A stretch of DNA of 64,000 nucleotides from Sphingosinicellaceae bacterium (GTDB lineage: Bacteria > Pseudomonadota > Alphaproteobacteria > Sphingomonadales > Sphingomonadaceae): NCBI GenBank assembly GCA_019285715.1, contig CP079108.1, positions 2,185,001-2,249,000 of the forward strand. Reading direction: 5' to 3'. The position numbers were made by a program, and so were the translations under genes. The notes under the pieces are model-generated. The model saw only the letters and a program-made list of their open reading frames with translations, searched no databases and was not told where the DNA came from. Within the stretch, counting starts at the first letter, position 1, and every line of letters starts with the position of its first letter. Positions 45,212 through 52,047 of this stretch are shown here, piece by piece.

Positions 45212-45727
45212 TCAGGCGGTCATGACCGCGGGCCGGCGTTTCGCCACGCCGACGGCGACGAAGCCGGCAATCATCAAGATCCAGGCCCCCGGCTCAGGGA
45301 CCGCGACCGTGAAGGTGTTCAGCGTTCCGCCATAGTTCGACTGGACCTGGTAGGTGCCAAGCTTGAAAGTGGCGTTGCCCGGACGGCCCCAGGTCGACAG
45401 CGGGCCGACATACGTGAAGATCGGCACGCCGGTGTCGGCAAACGCTGCATACGGCTGGTTCGGGCCGCCGAGGCCGATCTGGGTGCCGGTCGAAAGCGGG
45501 TTGCCGAAGGTCCCGGTCGCCAGATTGGCATAAGGATTCGTGCCGGGCGCTACCTTGCTGAACACGATCGTGCCCTGCGGATCATTTGCAGTGATCGTCG
45601 CCGGCATCTGCCAGAAGAAATTTCCGCCTGGTCCGCTGATGGTGAAATTATACGTGGCCATCGCCGGAGCCGCCGTAGCCAGCGCCATCGACAGGGCTAC
45701 GGGGAAAGCGAGCGGGTGCCAGTTCAA
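45212..45727 (-). CDS. PEP-CTERM sorting domain protein
   Basis: A 171-residue exported protein, with a signal peptide (MNWHPLAFPVALSMALATAAPAMA region), a short beta-rich Gly/Thr/Pro body, and the tail VPEPGAWILMIAGFVAVG then KRRP. The basic end is shorter than in the other four. No sigma-54 site is visible upstream, although a lone TGGCACG occurs near 45780 on the other strand. Confidence 0.9.
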   Translation of the reverse strand: MNWHPLAFPVALSMALATAAPAMATYNFTISGPGGNFFWQMPATITANDPQGTIVFSKVAPGTNPYANLATGTFGNPLSTGTQIGLGGPNQPYAAFADTGVPIFTYVGPLSTWGRPGNATFKLGTYQVQSNYGGTLNTFTVAVPEPGAWILMIAGFVAVGVAKRRPAVMTA

Positions 45728-45948
45728 GGGTTTCTCCAGTTCTTATCGCGGTCGAAACGCTAGCCACCGTCGCAGACATGGCACGCCGGCGATATTGGCG
45801 GTTTTCGGACCAGTTTCCCGGGCTTTCCGGCAAAAATCAGGTCTGGCCGAGCCAACAATCCCGTTTTTACGGCGCAGGACGGGGCTAAAAGCGGAAATCG
45901 CCGCCACGACCGGACGGTCCCCGACTGGCACCGCAACCTGGGCGTGGA

Positions 45949-46275
45949 CTAGGGTCGAGGCCGCGATGCCGCGTCGGGGTCAGCCTCGCCCGGGTAATCC
46001 TCGAGCGAGATCACGCCGCCTACACTCTCGACGCGTTGCGCGTCGGGCACCGACAATGCGTCCGCGAAGACGTCGAGTCGTTTCCACGCCGGGAACGGCT
46101 GGTCCCCGCCCTGGTCGGGCACGTGCGCCGACAGTTTCGAGCCCTGGCTCTGGTGGATGTAACGGCCGCAGTTCACGAAGATCTCGGACGCGGTGACCCG
46201 GACGATGCCGTCGCTCCCTGGATAGAGGCTCGTAAGAACGTCGTCGTTCACAAGCTCAGCCGTGCCGTGCACGCG
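45949..46275 (-). pseudogene. 5'-truncated pyridoxamine-phosphate-oxidase-like flavoprotein
   Basis: The 107-residue translation matches only the C-terminal half of a PNPOx-like family of about 200 residues: RLRVHGTAEL, YPGSDGIVRVTASEIFVNCGRYIH, then HVPDQG and PAWKRLDVFADAL. The N-terminal FMN-binding half is missing. Upstream of residue 1 the homology stops within a few codons, at the terminator of the next PEP-CTERM gene. It therefore looks like a remnant left after a deletion or insertion at this boundary. Confidence 0.72.
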
Positions 46276-46312
46276 CAGGCGGTGCGACCGCTCGGCCTTG
46301 CGTGGCTCTGCA

Positions 46313-46343
46313 GAATGAAAAAGAGCGGCCCTCCCCGGGCCGC
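46313..46343 (-). terminator. Rho-independent terminator of the PEP-CTERM gene
   Basis: Arms GCGGCCC (46325-46331) and GGGCCGC (46337-46343) with a five-base loop are followed on the reverse strand by TCTTTTTC. It lies 23 bases after the stop of the gene at 46366-46947. Confidence 0.8.
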
Positions 46344-46365
46344 CCCTCGATCGTCGGTTACCGGC

Positions 46366-46947
46366 TCAGGCGGCGAGCGCGGACCTGCGGCGGCGCAGCG
46401 CCGCGCCGGCCATTGCGAAGCCGGCGATCATCAGGCCCCAGGTCGCGGGCTCGGGCACGGCCGAAGGTGACCCTGACGTCGTGTACTCGAACGTCATCGT
46501 GCCGGCCGTGTAGAGGCCGTCGCGGCCGGGGTCATCATACAACTCGCAGAACTCGAGCCTCAGGATGCCGTCCGGAGCGAGGTTGAAGGCCAGGCCCAGG
46601 TCGGCGAGATGGAAAGACCGGGTAACCGTCACCGAGCCGGGATGTTGATAAGGAACCAGCGAGATCCTGACACCGTCGGTCTGGGCGCTGTTGGTGAAGA
46701 GCACCTGCATCTCGTTTAACCAGCTTGGGTCAATAGCGGTCATGCTGATGCTATAGCTCCAACCGGTGATGGCGGCGTTGGCCCCGAGCAGATAGGTTCG
46801 CACCACGTTCCCAGCTGAACCCTCCAAACCATTGCTGGCGATGCCGGCCATGGGGATGATCAGCGTCGCGGCGCTGGCGGTGGTTGCCGCGATCGGCGAC
46901 AGCACGAGTGCGCCCGCCATTAGGGTGGTTTTCAAGCAACTGTTCAT
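46366..46947 (-). CDS. PEP-CTERM sorting domain protein
   Basis: A 193-residue exported protein with a signal peptide (MNSCLKTTLMAGALVLSPIA, cleavage near ASA), a beta-rich body, and a tail VPEPATWGLMIAGFAMAG then RRRRS. ATG 46947 is chosen; the longer frame to 47001 would extend into the promoter. It has its own terminator and a sigma-54 promoter at 46998-47012, so it forms a single-gene unit. Confidence 0.92.
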   Translation of the reverse strand: MNSCLKTTLMAGALVLSPIAATTASAATLIIPMAGIASNGLEGSAGNVVRTYLLGANAAITGWSYSISMTAIDPSWLNEMQVLFTNSAQTDGVRISLVPYQHPGSVTVTRSFHLADLGLAFNLAPDGILRLEFCELYDDPGRDGLYTAGTMTFEYTTSGSPSAVPEPATWGLMIAGFAMAGAALRRRRSALAA

Positions 46948-46997
46948 CGACGATCCCCGAGCGCCTGGCAGTGATCTGCTGCGCCGCTGACTGCCAC

Positions 46998-47012
46998 GCA
47001 ATTTACATGCCA
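46998..47012 (-). promoter_or_regulatory. sigma-54 (RpoN) promoter of the PEP-CTERM gene
   Basis: The reverse strand reads TGGCATG-TAAA-TTGC, one base off the -24/-12 consensus with correct spacing. The leader would be about 40 bases. A TGTCGACA palindrome at 47073-47080, about 60 bases upstream, is a possible activator site. Confidence 0.72.
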
Positions 47013-47243
47013 GATCGTTTAATCAATTATCTCGATGTCGTTTCGTAGACGTTGTCCGGAATGTGTAAAATTTGTCGACATTATTTCTAGGTCGCAGGTG
47101 CCGATACCGGAGAACGGCTCCACCCCGATAGCCCTGTTTGCCGCGGAGCTTCCGGTCGACTTCATCGTCAGCTACGGACAAGGCCTGGAGTACGCAGTAG
47201 GCGACCGACCAACAGGGTCCTTGCCTGACGGACGGGGGACATC

Positions 47244-47846
47244 ATGAGCGGCCGCGAACGAACCACCCGCGCCTTTCTCTGGCTCGCCGTGCTGTGCGGC
47301 GGGCCGCTGGTCGGGGCCAAGCTGTTCGACCTCGTCGTGCTGGCCGGCGCGTGGAGCGCGAACCCGCCGGCGTCGCTGCGGCTGATGCCCTACGGCAAGG
47401 CGTGGCCGGTCGACACGGGCGTGTTCTTCATCCCGTTCTCGGCGGCGCTGCTGGTGGCGGGGTTCGGGGCGCTGGTGGCGGGGTGGCGGACGCCGTGGCG
47501 CTACCGCTGGCTGTTGTGCGTGCCCTCGATCGGGATCCTGGTGCTGCTGGTGCTGACGGTGACGGCGTTCTGGCCGATGAACGCGGCGCTCTGGTACCAT
47601 GGGCAGGGGTCGCCGAAGGACGTGCTCAGCGACGCCGGTTCGGTGGCGATGGCGCGGCTGTGGGTGCAACTCGACTGGGTCCGCGTCGCCGGTGCGAGCG
47701 CCGCCTTCGTCGCCGCGCTGCGCGCCCTCACCCTGCCCTGGCCGCACGACGTCGCGCCGCCGGACTCGCCCACGGTGCGCATCGTCCTTGTGCTCGCGCT
47801 CGCGGGGGTCGCCGGGTTCGTCGCGTGGTTCGTGTCGGGCCTCTGA
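47244..47846 (+). CDS. four-helix membrane protein (DUF1772-like)
   Basis: A 200-residue protein with hydrophobic segments near residues 9-35, 58-80, 88-110 and 178-198. It has [12 protein letters not shown] and [18 protein letters not shown], reminiscent of DUF1772/anthrone-oxygenase-like proteins. Function unknown and family match tentative. GGGGGAC precedes ATG 47244. Confidence 0.7.
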   Translation: MSGRERTTRAFLWLAVLCGGPLVGAKLFDLVVLAGAWSANPPASLRLMPYGKAWPVDTGVFFIPFSAALLVAGFGALVAGWRTPWRYRWLLCVPSIGILVLLVLTVTAFWPMNAALWYHGQGSPKDVLSDAGSVAMARLWVQLDWVRVAGASAAFVAALRALTLPWPHDVAPPDSPTVRIVLVLALAGVAGFVAWFVSGL

Positions 47847-47956
47847 TCCGCGACCTCACGGACCCCTCCCCTATCTTAATTAACCCTATTCCCCGTGTAG
47901 GTTCCGGTCCACATTGCCGTCATCAACGGACGAGGCCTGGAGGGGCGGATGCCGCA

Positions 47957-48691
47957 GTGACCGACCAGAGCTTCAAGTTCCCACGCTTCTTCGTGACCGC
48001 TCCGGCGCCGTGCCCGTACGTGCCGGGCCGTTTCGAACGCAAGGTCTTCGCCGAGCTCAAACGCCGCGACGCCCCCGAGATGAACGAGGCGCTGGCTCGG
48101 ATCGGTTTCCGGCGCTCCCAGAACATCGTCTACCGGCCGTCGTGTGACGATTGCCAGGCCTGTGTCTCGGTCCGGGTCGTGGCGGCGGAGTTTGTGCCGG
48201 GTGCATCGCAGAAACGCCTGCTCAAGCGCCACGCCGACCTCGTCGTCTCGGCCTGCGAGCCGTGGAGCACGCAGGAGCAGTTCGACCTGCTGACCGACTA
48301 TGTCGGCATCCGCCACCCGCGCGGCGGCATGGCGATGATGGACGCCTATGACTTCGCCGACATGATCGAGCAGACCCCGGTCGACACCGTCGTCGTCGAG
48401 TACCGCGAGCCTTCTGTAGACGGCAAGCCGGGACGGCTGGTCGGGGCGTGCCTGACCGACAAGCAATCGGACGGCCTGTCGATGGTCTACAGCTTCTACG
48501 CGCCCGACTATCCGACGCGTCCGGGCCTCGGCACCTTCATCATCCTCGACCACATCGTCCGCGCCCAGCGCGCCGCGCTGCCGTTCGTCTACCTCGGCTA
48601 CTGGATCGATGGCTGCGACCGGATGGCGTACAAGACGCGCTTCAAGCCGGTCGAGATGCTGACACCCAAGGGCTGGGTACGCGCCGCGTGA
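47957..48691 (+). CDS. bpt: aspartate/glutamate leucyltransferase (Bpt)
   Basis: A 244-residue member of the ATE1-related Bpt family, which transfers Leu from Leu-tRNA to N-terminal Asp or Glu, marking proteins for ClpS/ClpAP degradation. Typical segments are [49 protein letters not shown] and [20 protein letters not shown]. It starts at GTG 47957; the frame to 47294 is a shadow of the upstream gene. Confidence 0.94.
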   Translation: MTDQSFKFPRFFVTAPAPCPYVPGRFERKVFAELKRRDAPEMNEALARIGFRRSQNIVYRPSCDDCQACVSVRVVAAEFVPGASQKRLLKRHADLVVSACEPWSTQEQFDLLTDYVGIRHPRGGMAMMDAYDFADMIEQTPVDTVVVEYREPSVDGKPGRLVGACLTDKQSDGLSMVYSFYAPDYPTRPGLGTFIILDHIVRAQRAALPFVYLGYWIDGCDRMAYKTRFKPVEMLTPKGWVRAA

Positions 48692-48729
48692 TTGCCGGCC
48701 TGCCCTGATCGTCGTCAAGGCCCCTGATT

Positions 48730-48810
48730 GTCATCCCGGCAAACGCCGGGACCCAGCTTCCGAGGTCCGAGCGTTGGGTGAACCTGGGTCCCGGCGTTCG
48801 CCGGAATGAC
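48730..48810. repeat. intergenic palindromic repeat, copy C
   Basis: The left arm begins GTCATCCCGGCAAACGCCGG and the right arm ends CCGGCGTTCGCCGGAATGAC. The element sits between bpt and nudC. The right arm matches copy A most closely. Confidence 0.88.
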
Positions 48811-48902
48811 GGAATGGCCTGTCTGATGACAAAGCGGGCTATCGGATGACAAGTGGGCTGTCTGGTGACAAGCAGGCCGCCGCACTCTCTTCAGGACATT
48901 GC

Positions 48903-49805
48903 ATGACCGATTTCTTCGCCGGCTGGGCCACGCCGACCGTGGGCTTCACCGGCTCCAGCTACGACCGCGCCGACGCCCTGCGCAAGGACCAGGGCGCGAT
49001 GGTCGCGGCGCGCTCAGATCCCCGCGCCCGCTGGCTGGTGTTCGACGACCTGCGCCCGGTGATGAACCGCGCCGGCGACGACCTGTTGTGGGCCTATCGC
49101 TCCGACGTGCCCCATGACGCGCCCGTGGTGTTCCTCGGCTTCGACGACGACGCGCCGCGGTTTGCGGTGGCGGCGAGCGCGGCCGACCTCGACGGCGAGC
49201 CGATGGATGCACGTGCCGCCGGATCGCTGCTCGCCGCGAGCGCCGATCCGGGCCGCGCCGGCATCGTCGCGCACGGCCGCTCGCTGCTCGACTGGCATGC
49301 GCGGCACCGTTTCTGCGCCAACTGCGGCGCGGCGACCGATGCCCACAAGGCGGGACACGCCCGCAACTGCCCGGTCTGCGGCACCGAGCATTTCCCGCGC
49401 ACAGATCCCGTGGTGATCATGCTCGCGCTGCATGGCGACCGCGCGCTGGTCGGCCGCCAGCCGCGCTTTCCCAAGCGCTTCTTCTCGGCACTGGCGGGAT
49501 TCGTCGAGCCGGGCGAAAGCCTGGAGGCGGCGGTGGCGCGCGAGCTGTTCGAGGAAGCCGGCATCCGCACCGGCCGTGTCCGCTACATCGCCAGCCAGCC
49601 CTGGCCCTTCCCGTCGAGCCTGATGATGGGGGCGTTCGCCGAGGCGCTGACCGACGAGATCACCGTCGACGGCGAGGAGATCGAGGAGGCGCGCTGGGTC
49701 ACCCGCGACGAGGTCCGCGCCGCGATCGACGGCACCGGGGGCTGGCTCGCACCGCCGCCGATCGCGATTGCGCGGACGCTGCTGGAGACGTGGGTCGCGA
49801 GCTGA
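48903..49805 (+). CDS. nudC: NAD+ diphosphatase / NudC-type NUDIX hydrolase
   Basis: A 300-residue NudC. The zinc ribbon FCANCG...CPVCG is followed by the Nudix box GFVEPGESLEAAVARELFEEAG and the NudC-specific SQPWPFPSSLMMGAF. The enzyme splits NAD(H) to NMN and AMP and removes NAD caps from RNA. ATG 48903 is preceded by a short gap after repeat copy C. Confidence 0.95.
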   Translation: MTDFFAGWATPTVGFTGSSYDRADALRKDQGAMVAARSDPRARWLVFDDLRPVMNRAGDDLLWAYRSDVPHDAPVVFLGFDDDAPRFAVAASAADLDGEPMDARAAGSLLAASADPGRAGIVAHGRSLLDWHARHRFCANCGAATDAHKAGHARNCPVCGTEHFPRTDPVVIMLALHGDRALVGRQPRFPKRFFSALAGFVEPGESLEAAVARELFEEAGIRTGRVRYIASQPWPFPSSLMMGAFAEALTDEITVDGEEIEEARWVTRDEVRAAIDGTGGWLAPPPIAIARTLLETWVAS

Positions 49806-49829
49806 GTGGGCTGGGGCGCAGCGGGCAAG

Positions 49830-49918
49830 TTGTCATCCCGGGCTTGACCCGGGACCCAGCTAACCCCGGGGTCCGAGTGCTGGGTTAGCTGGTGCCGGGT
49901 CAAGCCCGGGGGGACAAC
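49830..49918. repeat. intergenic palindromic repeat, copy D (diverged)
   Basis: The left arm GTTGTCATCCCGGGCTTGAC and a right arm ending GTCAAGCCCGGGGGGACAAC share the GTCATCCCGG edge, but the inner sequence differs from copies A to C. It lies between converging nudC and the DUF4398-like gene. Confidence 0.82.
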
Positions 49919-50000
49919 GTCGATAGACCGATGCGAATAATACGCCGCCGCCATTCCCCGGGAGGATGGCGGCGGTCGTCTGTTCGAGCTTGGTGCCCGC

Positions 50001-50651
50001 TTACTGCTGCGGAGCTGTCGTGACCGTGGTCGTGGTCTTCTCGGTCGCGGTCGCCGGGTGGGTGACGCGCTTGGTCGCGTACTTCACGGGAACGCGCTTG
50101 GTGGTGGTGTGCGCCGGGGTGGTGACGACCTGCTTCTCGACGGTGGCGACGGTCGTGGTTGCGGGAGCCGGCGGCGCGGCGACGACGACCGGCGGGGCAT
50201 TGCGCGCAGCCTGGGCATCGGCTTCGGCAGCGGCGGCGGCGCTCTCGGCACTGGCGGCGCGGGCGTTGGCGTCGGCCGCCGACTGCTGGGCCTGCATCGC
50301 CGACGACTCGGCAGCGGCGCGGGCACCCTGCTCGGACTCGGTCTTGCGCTGGTTGGCGGTCACGAGCGCGGCATCGGCGAGCTGCGACGCATGCTCGGCC
50401 TCCGAGCGCGCCAGCTTCTTGTCGCCGTGCGAGAGGCGCTCCTCGGCGGTGCGCAGCGCGGCGCGGGCCTGAGCCTGCAGGCCGGCGGCATCGTTGCTGG
50501 CACCGACCTTGTCGCCGGCCTCGATCTTGCCGCGCGCCTCGGCGATGGCGGCCTTCGCCTTGGCGGCGTCGTCGGCGGCATGGGCCGTCGTCGACAGCGC
50601 GAGCAGCGATGCGACACCGACGGCGCGTGCGAAGTTGTTGAAATTACGCAA
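50001..50651 (-). CDS. exported Ala-rich DUF4398-like protein
   Basis: A 216-residue exported protein: a signal peptide to about residue 27 (LLALSTTAHA), then an Ala/Glu/Lys-rich coiled-coil region with AAIAEARGKIEAGDKVGAS and DKKLARSEAEHASQLADAAL, as in DUF4398 envelope proteins. A Pro/Thr/Val-rich tail follows. The start is TTG 50651 with AGGAG seven bases upstream; the frame to 50744 has no ribosome site. Probably a periplasmic or outer-membrane-linked stabilising protein, role unproven. Confidence 0.75.
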   Translation of the reverse strand: MRNFNNFARAVGVASLLALSTTAHAADDAAKAKAAIAEARGKIEAGDKVGASNDAAGLQAQARAALRTAEERLSHGDKKLARSEAEHASQLADAALVTANQRKTESEQGARAAAESSAMQAQQSAADANARAASAESAAAAAEADAQAARNAPPVVVAAPPAPATTTVATVEKQVVTTPAHTTTKRVPVKYATKRVTHPATATEKTTTTVTTAPQQ

Positions 50652-50762
50652 AGAGTGAACTCCTGAAACAAACTCAGAGCCGCCGTAACGACGATCCCGG
50701 CGCATAGTTCCAGAGGCCGCCAGCGTCGCGCGCTGCATGTACATTCCATGAACATCGAGTCC

Positions 50763-50826
50763 GTTACTTAAAAGTAACGACGCTAAGATGATCGTAACCT
50801 TTGATTCAATATAGTGGAGATGTTAC
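50763..50826. promoter_or_regulatory. GTTAC/GTAAC repeat cluster between divergent genes
   Basis: GTTACTTAAAAGTAAC (50763-50778) is a perfect palindrome with seven-base arms. It is followed by GTAAC (50794-50798) and GTTAC (50822-50826), making four copies of one pentamer in 64 bases of AT-richer DNA. It lies between the DUF4398-like gene and a PEP-CTERM gene. A dimeric regulator site is plausible; the regulator is unknown. Confidence 0.5.
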
Positions 50827-50891
50827 GAATCGCAGGCCCGGTCGGCGCGGGGGTGGCGCGGTCAGGTACGAAGCAAACGGGGGCGTTTTAA

Positions 50892-52040
50892 ATGAACACT
50901 AAGGTTATGTTTCGCGAGCGCGATGTTATTGGGCGTAGCGTGCCGGGGGGACGCGGCGTGCCGGGGGGACGTGGCGTTCCAGGGCGAGATCTTCGCAGGC
51001 TTGGCTACCCGGCGCTGGTGGCGCTCGCAGCCGTGTTGGGGGTGCCGGCAGCCGCGACGATCACGAAGCTGCAGGCGGATGGCTCCTACAGCCTCAACGA
51101 CGTCGCGCCGACGATCCTGCACCAGGGCTTGCCGACCGACCCCGTGGATGTCGTCAATTTCAGCGATAACGGCATCGACGGTTCCGGCCTGCACAGCTAC
51201 GGCTCGTCATCGGGCTTTTTCGGCACGCGGTCGTCGGGCGGCGGCACCTACGATGTCGGTTCGTCCTTCCACATCGCCGAGACGATCACCAACGACAGCG
51301 CCTATGCCCAGACCGCGACCTTCAATTTCGTGATCGCGCCGGGCCTGCTGATGAACGCCATCGGATCGCCGCTGACCGGCAGCGATTTCGTCAGCTCGGG
51401 ATTGGTGTTCTCGATCAAGCGCGACGGCCACTCGGTCTTCGACAGCGCCGCGACGCTGACCACCAACCTCGGCGGCACGACTTTCGACACCAGCGGCACC
51501 AACCTCTACGCACCGTCGGGCAATGGCGGTGCCTACTACACGATCAACGGGATCAGCCTGGTCATCGACCTCGGGACCATCGCTGCGGGCGCGTCGTTCA
51601 CGCTGAGCTACGACCTCAGCAGCTTCGCGCGCGGTTCGTCGGTGATCAGCAACTCGGGCTTCAACCCGGGCGGCGCGTTCTACGTGCCGGACCAGTTCCG
51701 GGAAGTCGCTGCAACCGGGCCAACGGCTCGCGGCGGCCCGACCACGAACGCCACGACCGGTCCCGTCGTCGAGTTCATCGCCAATCATGTCGTCGACGTG
51801 ATTCCGACCGACATCGGGCCGGGCGTGAGCCAGTCCTTCGCCAGCACCGGCGATCCTTTCGACATCGGCCTCGACGGCCTGCCGATCTATACCCACAAGG
51901 GTGCCGGGCCGAGTGCGGCGTACATCCTCATGGTCCGCGCCGTGCCTGAGCCCGGCACCTGGGCGCTGATGGTCGCCGGCTTCGGCCTGACCGGCGTGTC
52001 GCTGCGCCGCCGCACGGGGCTGCGCACCGTCGCGGCCTGA
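50892..52040 (+). CDS. PEP-CTERM sorting domain protein, largest of the set
   Basis: A 382-residue exported protein. After a charged start comes a short GGRGVP tandem repeat (residues about 18-31), then the signal helix (ALVALAAVLGVPAAA), a long beta-rich Ser/Gly/Thr body with AYYTINGISLVIDLGTIAAG and a tail VPEPGTWALMVAGFG then RRRTG. The N-terminal extension before the signal helix is unusual. The true start may be further in, but no better in-frame ATG with a ribosome site is visible. No sigma-54 site is seen; the GTTAC cluster is upstream. Confidence 0.88.
   Translation: MNTKVMFRERDVIGRSVPGGRGVPGGRGVPGRDLRRLGYPALVALAAVLGVPAAATITKLQADGSYSLNDVAPTILHQGLPTDPVDVVNFSDNGIDGSGLHSYGSSSGFFGTRSSGGGTYDVGSSFHIAETITNDSAYAQTATFNFVIAPGLLMNAIGSPLTGSDFVSSGLVFSIKRDGHSVFDSAATLTTNLGGTTFDTSGTNLYAPSGNGGAYYTINGISLVIDLGTIAAGASFTLSYDLSSFARGSSVISNSGFNPGGAFYVPDQFREVAATGPTARGGPTTNATTGPVVEFIANHVVDVIPTDIGPGVSQSFASTGDPFDIGLDGLPIYTHKGAGPSAAYILMVRAVPEPGTWALMVAGFGLTGVSLRRRTGLRTVAA
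50940..50992 (+). repeat. 18-base tandem repeat inside the PEP-CTERM gene
   Basis: Two nearly identical 18-base units (50940-50957 and 50958-50975, one difference) and a decayed third encode GVPGGR repeats in the N-terminus. The G-rich tracts could vary in copy number by slippage, in steps that keep the frame. Confidence 0.75.
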
Positions 52041-52047
52041 TCACCTC

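Noticed and set aside
45770-45800. TGGCACG resembling a sigma-54 -24 element near the PEP-CTERM gene at 45212
   Set aside because: It is on the opposite strand to that gene and has no TTGC at the right distance.
47035-47247. 70-codon frame upstream of the four-helix membrane protein
   Set aside because: No ribosome site, no domain, and it overlaps the likely promoter and activator region of the neighbouring PEP-CTERM gene.
50940-50992. CRISPR-like array from the repeated units
   Set aside because: Only two to three contiguous 18-base units without spacers, inside a coding frame.
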